Below are positions 1 to 11,629 of a stretch of DNA of 64,000 nt, piece by piece. Source of the stretch: Sphagnum compactum. Its lineage: Eukaryota; Bryophyta; Sphagnopsida; Sphagnales. The DNA is taken from the NCBI GenBank assembly GCA_965153455.1, contig OZ234501.1, positions 7,936,001 through 8,000,000 on the forward strand. Reading direction: 5' to 3'. Both the position numbers and the translations under genes were made by a program. Each line of letters opens with the position of its first letter. Positions within the stretch are counted from its first letter, which is position 1. The notes under the pieces were generated by a model. The model had not been told where the DNA came from. It made no database searches and worked only from the letters and a program-made list of their open reading frames with translations.

Positions 1-229
1 TAATCATTTTTTTCATTGCAAGTTACAAAAGATTATAACTAAACTACATGTTAACTTAATTGAAGTATACATTACATACCCTAATTTGCAACATGGTTTT
101 TTAGAATTTAGCATTTGGACATTCAGCGTACCTTCAACTCTAACCCCACATAATACTTTAAGATCTTAAAAGCAAACGATATGAGTAGACAAACTCAAAA
201 ATGCGAGAGTACTACTAGCTCAGTTCAAG

Positions 230-600
230 CACATGGCCAGAATCACAACAAACAACAAAAAAATCCCCACAATCCAACACATAGACTTGACACTTGATTT
301 AGGCCACTTGACGTAAACAAAAGCAACAACATGAACTTTGAGCACAACATGACAAAATCACAAACATTTATGAAAAAAAAGATTCGTAATCCAACATCAC
401 TGACTTGACTTCTAGCAAATGAGAAAATCCAAATGGTTCACAATACAACCCATAACAAAATCAAAACTATTCACAAGAAAAACCCATATTGTAACAACAT
501 TGACTTTACTTCAAGTGCATGACAGGCTTCAAAAACGTACAACCACCTTCGAGAACATATGATAAAGTCATAAGCAACGTAATCAGTGAAACATTTGTAA
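230..600. repeat. Degenerate direct repeats, no gene
   Basis: Three loosely similar segments start near 265, 388 and 484. Each runs from an 'aatccaaca' or 'ttgtaacaaca' stretch into 'gacttgac' or 'gactttac' and then 'acttcaag' or 'acttctag'. The spacing is about 100-120 bp. The rest of 1-1,200 is AT-rich with no coding signal. The copies are too diverged to name a family. Confidence 0.35.
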
Positions 601-1199
601 TTCATTTTTCAAGGTCTATTTGATTATATCATCACTTAATACAATCCACCCAAGGAAGAAATCATCATTTTCAATTGTCACTACTTCTCGTATATGCCCT
701 TGTAGAATTTAAACATGTAGCAAAAGTGAAGAAGACGTCACCTTCATATCACATTTTATCACAATTTTTATATGTAGGAAAATTGCTCACAATAACCTTC
801 ATGTTTTCAAGCGATAGTCAAGCATGATTATTAACATGTTATATGTCCTAGTCTGAATAAAAGTTTTTAAAAAATGTTTAAAATAGCCCACGTGTGTCAA
901 TAATGTGTTGTCATCTTCAACATGAGCTCTTGTAATTCTAAATCATTGTGCATGTAAGGTTGATTTATAGCTTGAATTCTAGTAATCTCAATTTTCATAG
1001 TAGTGCGCAAGGTGAGTGCAAAATTCATTTTTACATCAGTTGTCAAATTAACATCGTTATAGATGCATCAATTTTTTTTGGTCAATGGTGATGTTGACTA
1101 GACATTCCCACAATTAAAAAATTACTATTATTATTATTCATTATTTATTAAATCTTGGGTGAATTTTGACAACCAAAACTAGATCAAATTTTCATTAAA

Positions 1200-2350
1200 A
1201 ATACTAAAAATCTGAACCATTGAGATGTGGTGACTGAATTTCAATTGCCACATGCAATGAAATGAATTTAGGTGAGACCAAGGTGAAACTAGGGTGTTCA
1301 CAGGGATTAGGACCAAGTCCACCTTACTTGTGGTCTTGTGACAACCACATTTTAATTTAAAAGAAACGAGATTTCAATTGTTATGATGGGCAATATTACT
1401 TTTTTTTTTCTAGTGTAGCATTTGATCACTATAAGGACTATAATTGGGGTGGACTTGGGCGGGATTGAGGTTTCTACAAGGACTACGACTTGGTCCACCT
1501 TAATCATGTTCTTGTGCTAATTGAATGTTGATCCCAACACCTTAACCTTCAAGTGTTTTTAAAGAAATTGATAATTAATTAATTAATTAAGAAATTGGAT
1601 TGGAAACATGTAGCCACATGGACCACATTGATTAAGGTGGACCAGGGTGGGCTTGACGTCTTTGTACATGTAGGATGTCGTCCACCTCAGTCATAGTGTT
1701 GTGGTGATTGAAATTCAGTCACCATATCTTAACAAAATTTTCAGATTGGAATCGAATCGGCAATCTTCAAATGGACCATGATTAGGATGTTTATAGGGAC
1801 CAAGATCAAGTCTCTAGAAAACAAATCTTAATGATCAAGATGGTGGTCAAAATTTAGTGGCCACATTTGAATGAGCCAACATTTTAAAAAAAAGACCAAG
1901 AGCAAATTCATTTCAGTTACGGTCTAAGTGGCAACTAAATTTCAATCCAAAAACAAAAACTTGAAAAGGTTCCCCTTCCCCCTACCCTTTTGGAACTGAA
2001 ATTTTAGTACCATACAATACTATGACTAGGGTGGACTTCGTCTCCATCCTTGTGAACACCCTAGTCCCAACCAAGACCACCCTAGTCCATGTGGTGATTG
2101 TACTTCAACTGCAAGAAACAAAAGAGAAAAATTGAAAACTGAATAATAATGATTGAAATCATGGTGACTCAAATTTAATCATCACATCTTGATTATCAAT
2201 TTATTTATTTATCAAGGGATTGATCTTTGGTAATTATTCGGGTCGAGACCAAGGTCCATCCCTTCAATCTGTCTACCTTGTGCAAATAAAATTTAAACAA
2301 AAATTTCAGATTGTTAAAATGGAGATTGAAATTTAATCATCCCATCTTGA
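1200..2350. repeat. Diverged tandem or inverted repeat region
   Basis: A motif built on 'ggtggacttggtc' and 'gaccaaggtccacctt', followed by 'tgtggtgattgaaatttcaatc...cacatctt', recurs near 1,255, 1,440, 1,610, 1,770, 2,025 and 2,220. Some copies are inverted. No ORF of note occurs. It is probably an old satellite or the remains of a repeat-filled DNA transposon. This is read by eye; a dot plot would settle the unit length. Confidence 0.45.
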
Positions 2351-3924
2351 TAGTTAGAATTTTTTTTCTTTCATGTTCAAATTACCATACATGAATCAAT
2401 ACCTAAGTCTAGCCAATCACCTATGTCCACCAAAAACTTTATGCAATTGCCATAGAGGTAAATAATTTTACCACTACAGAAAGCAAAAATGTTGACTTAG
2501 GTTGATCCTAAGTTAATGTGACATTATGCTATGTCAATGTAAAAAATGTGCAATTAACATGACTTGACATGGGTGACAATAATAACCTTGCAAAACTTTC
2601 AACAAATAACCAAAATACAAATATGACAATGCAATGATGTACTTCCAAAACACATTGCATTCAAGCTTTAGCAAAAAGGTTAGAGTGACATGTAACCAAG
2701 GTACCCCAGAAGCCTGTTTTAAAACACAATGGAAAGGTTAAGAAAAAATGCAAGCTTGAAGCACAATCCCAAGATCAAAGTTTTTATCCTCAAGCTTTGT
2801 CCAAAAATTTCCTCAAGCAACAAATCATTTTGAATGCAAAGGAAATAAAAAATTGTTGCAAGCAACAAATAATCTTGAGCACAAAGGAGATAGAAATAGA
2901 GAAGAAAAAAAAGGAGAGGGAGAAAAAAATAGAAAGCTTGATGGAACAAAAAGGGAAAAACAAAACCAAAAAAACTCAATGGTGCTAACGACGGTGAAAG
3001 CTCAACAAGAAGAAGGAATGCCAAGCCTTAAACTTAAAGTTTACCCAGACATGCCATTTTATGAAAAGGGTTGGAGCAAAGGCATGTATTGCAAAAATTT
3101 TAAAAACAAGAATGTTAGGGTACAAATCCAATGGTAGGACTCTTAGCTCTTGTTGAATCCCACCTGTTGGTTAAACAAGTGTTGGTTTGTTATTGATTTT
3201 TTTCATAATTGTAAAAATATATATAAAATAAAAATCATTTGGGTGCCAATTAGGTTACCATATCAATATCAAATAATTTTTGAGATACTAGTTAGGTTTT
3301 CAATATTTTTTGAGTAATAAATATCAATTAAGTCTAAGTGTAGGTTGCCAAGTAACCAATAACCACTAATTATCCAGTCAGTTATTAGCTAGATAGAGGG
3401 TTTTCTAAATTTAAATATTTTTTGATTTCATTCTTCTGTATTTCTGTTTTATATCATAAAAATGCTTAGTATTTTAAAATTGATAACCTGCCTGGATAAT
3501 AATTAGGTCGTCCGGGTAAGTTATTGAAATTTGGAAATTCAATACTAGACAGTTAGCTTATTAACTGGTAAAATCAAGCAATCAAGAACCAACTTGTAGA
3601 TTATCAATACCCAAGTTGATAATCAGGTCAAAACTCAAATAACCGGCCAACACTGGCCTAAACCCAGTTCTTCAATGTGCGTGAAGATTCCTATTCAGTT
3701 TTTAAAAGGAAATAAACGAATTGGAACACAATGGCTGACCTGACTAACAAGCCAAGTCAAGTTCAGTGGCAGAGGGCGGACAGGGCGAAGATTCAGTTCC
3801 GTTTACCTGGAACTGGAACTAGGGGTCCTTAGTCCTTACCCACCCAACCAGGCATCCAGCCAACACTGGTTAATACCTTATACCTGCCGCAGAAGGCGCT
3901 TTTTCCTTGGGAAAAAGGTACAGA
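2351..3924. other. No supported gene; K-rich ORFs are low complexity
   Basis: Short overlapping plus-strand ORFs lie at 2797-3137 and are dominated by Lys, Glu and Gln from an A/G-rich tract. The complementary Phe/Leu-rich minus ORF is their mirror image. No domain, splice context or family resemblance is visible. The remainder is AT-rich intergenic DNA with repeated 'ttaggttgcc' and 'taattag' phrases. Confidence 0.5.
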
Positions 3925-4325
3925 TAGGCAGGTTGTAAACCAGAGGAAGGTAGGAAATAGAAAACCGCGCTGGTTTCCCGTTCAGGTTGGTATGTCGTGA
4001 ACTAGTTTAGGTAGGTAGGAAACAGAAAAGCTGGTTTTCCTGGCATGATAATGGGCCAGCTTGGTAGGTCATAAATTAGCACAGACAGGTAGGGAACAGA
4101 AAAGAGCGCTGGTTTGCGTGGGCATAATAAAATGGTCGAGTTTGGAAGGTCGCTCAACAAGCAGATGTAGGTAGGAAATAGGAAAGCGGGCTGGTTAATT
4201 CCCTGGCATAATGCTGGTCCAGGTTCGTAGGTCGTAAACTAGCAGAGGTCGGTGGCAAATGGAGAGGCGGGCTGGTTTACTTGCGTATAATCGTGGTCCG
4301 GGTTGGTGGGTAGGAAAACGGCCGA
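3925..4325. repeat. GC-richer minisatellite upstream of the WRKY gene
   Basis: Five to six copies of a unit that starts 'ggtaggaaa(t/c)ag', passes 'gcgctggttt' or 'gggctggtt' and a 'ggcataat' block, and ends 'ggtaggtcgtaaactagc'. The ggtaggaa landmark occurs at 3949, 4014, 4088, 4170, 4251 (degenerate) and about 4309, so the unit length is 65-82 bp. It lies about 0.7-1.1 kb before the WRKY start codon and is clearly richer in G and C than the surrounding DNA. It could contribute promoter elements, but that is inference. Confidence 0.8.
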
Positions 4326-5016
4326 GTCTCGGCAGTGGCCGAAATTGGCGAAAACGTGCGTTGACGTTTGCTGGAGGCGGATGCGCGCACAGGAGCTGGT
4401 AGTTGTGGGAAATAGCAACGAAGCTTCGATATTTTGTAGTCCGTCCTTTGATTCGAAGAACACGGAAGAACTCCTCAACTCCCGTGCAGAAAAGGACGCA
4501 GGCCCAGTGCAATAGATCAGCATTAGGCGAGCTAAACATAAGAAATCTCTTAAGAAATTTCCATGCTGTAATTTCCAGCACTGATTTTAAAATACCACTT
4601 GGCTACTGCAGGTTTCCTCAGTCTTCGGGTTCATCCTCAGCACTGCAGCAGAAGAAAAAAATTTAGCCTCTACTACTAAACAGGAATTTGTGTCGGATCT
4701 CACAACTACATCATAGTTTGTTGTCCGGCTGATGTTCTGCGCAAAACTGCAGGCTACAAGAATCGAATTCAGGAATTACTCGTGTCCATCTCTTCGCAGA
4801 TCAGCCCTGCAACAGCAGCAGCAGCAGCAGCAGCTATAAGAAGGATTAATGAGATCTCATGAGGAATGGGACTTGTGTTTTTTTTGATCTCAGGATTCGG
4901 GTGGTGATGATCCTGCAACTGGGTTGATCAGTTGGTCTGCTAGAAGAGTTCTATATTAAAGACCTGGGATTGTTGTGGAAGTGGGTAAGAAGGAATATTA
5001 TAACTCGAGAGACAGT
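4326..5016 (+). promoter_or_regulatory. Probable promoter and 5' leader of the WRKY gene
   Basis: This stretch has higher GC and CpG than the desert around it and leads directly into the first ATG of the WRKY reading frame. It contains a CAG microsatellite (about 4812-4835), a TTGACG W-box-like core near 4362 and an AT-rich 'tatattaaag' about 60 bases before the start codon. Short ORFs here overlap on both strands without family resemblance, so they are read as untranslated or upstream-ORF sequence. The transcription start cannot be placed. Confidence 0.45.
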
Positions 5017-7885
5017 ATGGATGTTCTTCATGGGTGTTTAAGTGCCGCGATGATAAGGAAGATAGGTGCAGCTGAGAGGGACTTGGTATCAGTCCAATGC
5101 GTGGACAAGGTTCAGGAGATGTTGGGAAGGGCCATCAAAGACCAACAGGATCTGTTGGACATATTCGAATCAGCAGCAGCTTCTCCTCATGAAATGCAAC
5201 AGGAAGACGAAGCAGGACAGCTACTCGACGTTGCAGGCAGCTGCTGGAATACCAGTTCCACTTGCACTAGTACTACGTCGGAGTCCTCCACGCTCTTGAC
5301 ATCTCTCACACGGGCAAAGCTTGAGAATTCACTGGACTGGTGCCACCTCGCCCTTTGTCGTCTCACAGAGATTTTTGGCCAAAGTCCAGCCCCATCAGCT
5401 TCTGCTGCTGCACGATCCGTACCGACACGGCAGGCGTCCTGCAGATACCCTGGAAGACGCGTGAATGACCACAAGTCGCAGCAGCAGCTTGAGCCGGACT
5501 TCTTCGACCTCAAGTTCGAGGATCGTTTGAGCCCAGCTCCAGAATGGAATTTGGATTCCAGGTGGCTGACCTCCAATGGAGGAGGAAGGTCCTTAAACTC
5601 TAAGAGAGGTACTACTTTGTCGAATGCCCTCTGCAAGTCAGGCTAAAACACTAGCTAAAAATGGCTGTTGAATATTCCATCCTGATCGCAATCCTGATTC
5701 CTCCATACATGTATCTTGAACAATCTACATTCTAGCAGGTTGGTCTATGCATCGGTGATTGGGTATCAATCGATGCCTTATATGGGCTCTTGAAAATGGT
5801 TGATCCGTATACAGTTTGCAAATTCTGACCGGTACAATTGACAGTAATTATACAGTTGAATTCATGATGCATTCTCTGCATTGTGCAGGTTATCAGCTAT
5901 CCCTCGACAAGTCGTTGAACATGCTAGATTCCGATTTGGAGACCAGTCGAGAACAAACCTTGGAATGGATTCACAAAACAGTAATGGACGCAGAATTGCC
6001 CGATGATATTCAAGCTGCCGCGCCAGACATGATCATCGTCACACCCCAGATTCACGAGCCGTCCAAGTCGGTGACCAGGCAGGCAGCTGCAGCAAGTACT
6101 GCACCTCCTGCAGCAGCTCGAGTCAACTTGTCCGCCATTAAAGATATCAAGATGCAGGGTGCTAGTGCAGCAGGAGCCGACCACATTCCTCAAGTCGAGG
6201 ATCATGATCACGCTGATCAACAGCGACAGATTAGTGACGGCTCATTCACGTCCAGACGCAACCCAAATATTCGTGCCTGGAAACGGGACATGTATGCACT
6301 TGTTCACCTCCAGTTTGAAATCTTTCCCTTTTTTTTTTGTCGGTTTCGACTTTAGAGTGTTTTATATATCCCAAGAGATTAAACTATAGATAGCTGCTAT
6401 ATATCACAGCAGCACGGCCTAGCTAGCTCTGAATTCGTCCGCATCATGAAACTCAACGGAGCAGCTGCTAGCTACGTCGTCGACTAGACTGCATGATCAT
6501 TCTTCCAACCAGACATGGACAAAAGCAGCAAGAAATGGATTTATATATTAGAATGCTGCCAGAAACTGTGATCATCAACCTGACTAGCTAGAGCCATGGT
6601 CGATCATGCACTTGCACTGTAGTGCTTAATAATTACATGTGATCTTCAAGCTGCATGGCAAGGACGAGGATAATCACAGTTTGCAAAGTAAGAGTCTCAG
6701 CTTCGCCGCTAACTAGCTAGCGGGGTGTTTATAATGCAGGCTGTAGCCAGGAGTCCAAAACCTCCTTGGCTGTTAGAAGCAGCAGATGGCTGCACAACCA
6801 TAGCTAGCTAGTCAGGACTAATTTGGTTTCAGAGTCGTCGATGTCGAGTTTTGTCGGAGTTCTGAAGTTAACCATGTCGAACATGATTGTATGCTTTGCA
6901 GACAAGCTGCAGGGAGTAATGCTGAAGAACAGAATCAGGCTCCTGTCATCTTGTACCAGCGTCTGCGACCCGGAGACAGTAGTAAGAAGGGGATTCCAGA
7001 AGATGGGCATCCCTGGTGGAAGAAGTACGGCAGCAAAAACATCTACAATGCGAATTTTTCCAGGTAGGTTGACGATTCTACTTCTGCATTCGTGCTCTGT
7101 TGTGATGCGCTTGATTGAAGTTTGTGTATATTAATATTAATGCAAGTTGTTGTTGTTGATGATGAATGCATCACTGATTAATGTGGCGGCTCATGGGTAT
7201 GTTATTGTATTGCAGAGCGTACTACAAGTGCAGTGTGAAGGATTGTAGGGCAAAGAAGATGGTACAACCTACCGACAAAGACCCTTCCGTCTTCCAAGTT
7301 ATCTATCTGGGTGTACACACTTGCTCTCACACAGGCAACACTCGCAAGAGGAAAAGAAAAGTTTCGCGTGGCGGCGCAGTACAGGCGGCGGCTGATAAAG
7401 CTGCGAGCCTGCAGCAAGTTCCTAGTCGCGAGGAGCAGGATCATCATCATCAGTCACCCATGAAGCCTACTACTGCGCCAGCAATGCGTTCGGTACTTCA
7501 ACATCAAACTGATCATCAACCTGCTACAACTCATGTTGCTGCTGATCATCAGGGCGGGCAGCCAGAAATTACTTCACAGCTAGCAGCTTCAGCAATGCAT
7601 GATTTTGACGAGGTGGAACTTGCAGGACTAGAAACACTTGAAGACAAGGATTTCTTTCCCTTAATCAAACTGCCTGCTCCTGCTGTGTCATCATCCCCTG
7701 TGCATCATCATCATCATCATGAGCTGCAGGTTGAAGATCAAGCAGTTGCAGATCACGAGCTGCTCATGGGTGATGCAACGTCCGATTTCCCTCCCTGCTC
7801 ATGGCTAGACTTCGTTTCAGATTCTTTTGGGCCTCCAGACATCACAAACTCCGATATGGCCGAAAGCGTTCAAGACTCAGTATGA
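5017..7885 (+). CDS. WRKY: WRKY group III transcription factor with variant WWKKYGSK signature
   Basis: Plant DNA-binding regulator of the WRKY family, nuclear, expected to bind W-box promoters of stress or defence genes. I reconstruct join(5017..5608, 5889..6291, 6902..7063, 7216..7885), 608 residues; all junctions are GT-AG and the phases (1, 2, 2) match. The domain spans about residues 365-423: EDGHPWWKKYGSK, then R386 interrupted by the classic WRKY-domain intron, then AYYKC. The zinc ligands are C391, C396, H420 and C422, i.e. C-x4-C-x23-H-x-C. The final H-x-C places it in group III, although group III normally has C-x7-C. A basic cluster, TRKRKRK, follows at about 428-434 and is a likely nuclear signal. 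The N-terminal third has Ser/Thr- and Gln-rich stretches, and the C-terminus is acidic with a His6 run. ATG 5017 is the first in-frame ATG. The altered heptapeptide, with one extra Trp plus R-to-K and Q-to-S changes, may change DNA binding. Confidence 0.92.
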
Positions 7886-8480
7886 GCCACCGGATCGAGA
7901 GGACGTACAGCTCGCTTTCCGACTGCAGCAGCGACAGGTCAATCTTCTAGCATAACCGGATCAATGTACTGACATTATATAAGGTAACTACTACCGATCA
8001 TCTTCAAATTTTGCAACGAATTATTCGATGCACGCAGAAGACGATTTCATGCATGCATGGGCCCGAGGACGACGATTATATGATCTTCTTCTCACGCTGC
8101 AATTAATACTGTACAATTTGTGGAAGGCTAGAAAAATTGTAGAACATAGTAGAATATGGGTTATTATTGATCACACGAAATGTAGATCTAGGCTGATCAT
8201 GGATCCATGTTCGTTCGTACTGGATCAGCTAGACAATGATCTAGACTGTAGATCATGCATCCATGATCTCAGGGATTAAACTATCTAGCTAGCTAGATAA
8301 CATTAATCTAGTCTGATCCATTGTACGCGATTAATCGATTAATCAAGTGATCACATCCAGCGGGAGCAAATCTAGAAGTGGATGATGATCGAGATAGAAC
8401 GCGGGCGGGATCGATCCTCCACAACCCGCTAGGGTGACCCTAAACCCTAGACCCAAACCCTAAACCCTTGACGATGATGT
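6360..8480. other. Palindrome-rich WRKY intron 2 and 3' flank
   Basis: From intron 2 through the 3' flank the DNA is unusually dense in short palindromes such as CTAGCTAG, GATC, ATGCAT and ATTAATCGATTAAT. Examples are at 6415-6480, 6775-6815, 8035-8055 and 8280-8345. The part after the stop codon (7886 to about 8280) is the likely 3' UTR. No separate gene is visible; the 8028-8279 ORF is low complexity. Confidence 0.45.
8438..8467. repeat. Telomere-like (CCCTAAA) tract
   Basis: About four imperfect copies of the plant telomere unit CCCTAAA, interrupted by 'ccctagaccc', lie downstream of the WRKY gene. Short interstitial tracts like this (telo-boxes) are common in plant promoters and at repaired breaks. 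It is too short to indicate a chromosome end. Confidence 0.7.
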
Positions 8481-10640
8481 AGAGTACTGATCTCGCTCAT
8501 ACATGAGTTGTGTGGCGTGATGAAATCTCAAGGGAACCCGACTTGCAGCCGCTGGATTTGAGTTTGCGGTGGATTCCAGCTAACTTGTTAAAATAGGAAA
8601 ATTTGTTCCATGCAAGTTCCCCACAAAATGAACTCGACAAACTGGTTCGTTCTGAACACTCGGTTTTTCTATTTTTGGACATCTACTTGGGTCCCATTGG
8701 TCTTTTGACCGGCAAATTTTTTAGTCCACCTAATTTTTGAAGGTGGCAACTGAGGTGATTTAACACGAGTATTAGTTTTAGTCTTCTGGTATTTTGACTG
8801 GTTGGTTCAAAAACAATTCGGCTGGTCTGTTTGTTGGGGTTTTTTTTTGTTTTTAATGACAGGTTAGAACAATAATTCATTGATTTCGAACGAAAAAAAG
8901 AGACGATTCAAACTTGAAGACTTTATTAGACTAACAAAAATCGCAGCACCTGTCTTTATCACAATTTTCTTCATCGTGAACTCCTCTCTTCATCGCTTGA
9001 ATCTAGCAGATTTAGAGTAGCTTCAGTGATGGACTATGAAAATGGGGGCAAATTTATCACGATTTATCACATCCAAATTTCCTATTACATGTTTGCCCCT
9101 CTTCACCCAAACAATACAAATATTGCTTAGTACACACTAAAGGAGCATTTAAATGTTACGTGTGGGCCAATCATTATGGCTACCGAAACAACATTAGTCA
9201 ATGTGATATCAACATTGTCGTCAACCACGTAGAAGCTTGGTCACATATACCCAGGGTATCTTGCATGAATTTATATGAGCTAAGCCCAATTTTTCACACC
9301 ACTGTGATGCCTCACTTCATTTAAAATTTGGTGCACATGTCATTTTATTACAGTTTCTTGAGATGCTTATTCTAAACACCAAAACAAAAGGTCCAATCAC
9401 AGTAGAGGTACTAAATCAAGAACCAGGAACAAGTCAAGACCCCACAGAAATTCGATTGCCTGTCTAGCAGGAAACCAAATATTGGATATATGAAAATGTT
9501 TCCACACGTGGTTGAGTGAAGATGAATTTTCTGAGGCTCCCGCATGCGATCAAATGAAAAGTGGACGACAATTTCAAATGGAGCTTTGATAAATGCGTTA
9601 TTTTTTGCGCCATTTTCCCTTGTACATTGTTTGCAAGTTTCCCTCCTAGATTGTTGAGCACCATGTCTGTGTGTTTCCAAACTTTCCTCCAATGTATTTG
9701 TGTAAATGTTTGAAGCTACTTCCTTTACAAAATTTCCCCACACTATGAACCCTGATAACTCCATCATCTCAATGATAAAATCACAAAAAATTCATGTTTT
9801 TTCCAATCATGTCCTCTCTCTTTTACATGTAAGCTTTTGTGTGTTGGTCAAACATCTTGCAGGTTAGATCTTACACACATTTGCAGGCCAGAGAATCCAG
9901 TGCAGGTACTTGGTGCATGGTAGTTAGTACTTTCATAAAATGAGAAATGTTGATTAGGTTGTTAATTGAAATTTACCTTGAAAATCTAACATTGTTTTAC
10001 TTGGGTTCTAATTTGTGCATAGGTTGGGACAAGAATGGGAGAATGTTTATTTGATGTTGCTTGGTTTGCAACAAAACAAGGCCTATGAAATGCAAGCATA
10101 TCTTAAGGCAAAAGAAGAATCATGAAAATTTCAATATTTCACCATGCAAAAATATAATCTTCAGGAAAAAATCCTCTAAAAGAAACCAAACTCCTTCAAG
10201 ATATTGATCACAACTCTATCACTAATCCCAAGTTTCAACACAAGCCAAAATATCATCTTTCAAAAATCTTCACTTAGCAAGTATTCAAAAGGGTACTTAG
10301 CTAGTACTTGCTTGGAACATAAGTATTCAAGTCCCATGGTAGTCAGTTGAAGGCTGGTGCTTGAGTACTTGAATACTCTAGAACTTCAGTACTATAAGGT
10401 CAATAAAGAACCACCAATACAGGGGTGAATTTCGACTGTGATGCTCAAAAGTACTAGACAACATGTACTGAAGTCAAAACAAAGCTACAAGTCCAAGGGT
10501 TAACTTTTATTCTGAGAGGAGGATGATCACTTAAAAGTACATAGGCCTAAAAGCACTAACTTGGCCATAGTAGTACTACATGTGGCTTTTCCATTTACTA
10601 CACAACTAAGGTAATTGATTGATGTGGACCAATTGTGCCT
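8481..10640. other. Intergenic, no supported gene
   Basis: AT-rich DNA. The longest ORF (9411-9767, minus strand, 118 codons) shows no recognisable domain and no splice or codon-usage signal. I regard it as chance. Confidence 0.5.
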
Positions 10641-10644
10641 TCTG

Positions 10645-10752
10645 AGTACTTGTTGGGAAGTAGGTTGCCTTATGAGTACTTGTTGAGCATTAGGTTGCTT
10701 TGTGAGTACTTGCTAAATACTAGGGACTCTTGTGAATACTTACCTAGTGGCA
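10645..10752. repeat. Short tandem repeat, about 37-bp unit
   Basis: Three to four copies of a unit centred on 'tgagtacttgtt...taggttgcctta' lie next to one another. They sit beside a broader region (10,270-10,560) with scattered 'agtactt' words. Confidence 0.6.
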
Positions 10753-10756
10753 AGTC

Positions 10757-11600
10757 CCCCCCTGAAAACTTCATAAATTGCATCTAGGATCTTTGTCTAT
10801 TGTGTGGTTGGGCATACTGAACTATTATCACATAAACCATAGTCTAGGAAATACTTAAGTATTGAAAATGATGGACTATACTGTACTGATGCACTTCCCA
10901 ATGTTTATTGTCTAGAACTTGTGGGAAACACTTAAGCTCATTTCTTAAAACTCAATATGCAATGATTGAATTCCTACGATATGTTTGCAAACCATTCTTC
11001 CTTAAATTCAAAGTGATTTCCCCTTTAAAATTTGTTCAATTGTTTCCAGGGTCTTCCTCTCTTTTGTGGTTGGGCATATTGAGCTGTTAGGACTTAAACC
11101 ATAATCTAGGATGTATTTAAATGTTGCAGAGGATGGTTTGTACATTATATTGATACTCCCACTATTTACTAATGTCTAGTACTTAGGGTAAGGGATGGGG
11201 AACTTATGGGAAGCACTTAAGCTCCTTTTCTGGAACTCAATTTGAATTGGTTGATTTCCAATGTTATGTTTATAGAATTCATTCTTCCTTAAATGCATAA
11301 TCATTTCCCCCTGAAAATTTGTTCAATTACTTCCAAAGTCTTTACTATTTTGTGGTTTGCTAGACTGAACTATTAGGATTTAAACCACAATTTGGGACGT
11401 AAATTATTGCAGAGGATGGTATGTATTATATTGATAGCCTAGTGTTTATTGTCTAATATTTAGAGTAAAGGAATCATGAGGAACTTAGATTCTGTTTGAT
11501 GAGTCCCAAAAGTCATTTTTTGTAATTCAATTTACAACAATTAATTTCCCATGATATGTTTGCAAATTTCATTTTTCTTGAAATTCAAAGTTGAACATCT
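10757..11600. repeat. Tandem array of about 275-bp units, three copies
   Basis: The landmark 'tgtggttgggcat(a)ctgaactatta' recurs near 10,797, 11,064 and 11,352. Each is followed by 'taaaccata.tctagga', 'tgttta.tgtctag.actt', 'aagctc.ttt' and 'atatgtt.g.aaa..attcttccttaaa'. The period is about 267-285 bp and the copies are roughly 75-80% alike by eye. No coding frame survives across copies. Confidence 0.8.
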
Positions 11601-11629
11601 TAGCATCAAAATTGGGCAAGGACATTTGA

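Noticed and set aside
2719-3024. Phe/Leu-rich minus-strand ORF resembling a transmembrane protein
   Set aside because: It is the complement of an A/G-rich Lys/Glu tract; there is no other coding evidence on either strand.
4195-4581. 128-codon minus-strand ORF upstream of the WRKY gene
   Set aside because: Overlaps four other ORFs on both strands in a GC-rich leader or minisatellite region and has no domain.
8438-8467. Possible chromosome end
   Set aside because: Only about four imperfect telomere units, internal to the window and flanked by genic and intergenic DNA on both sides.
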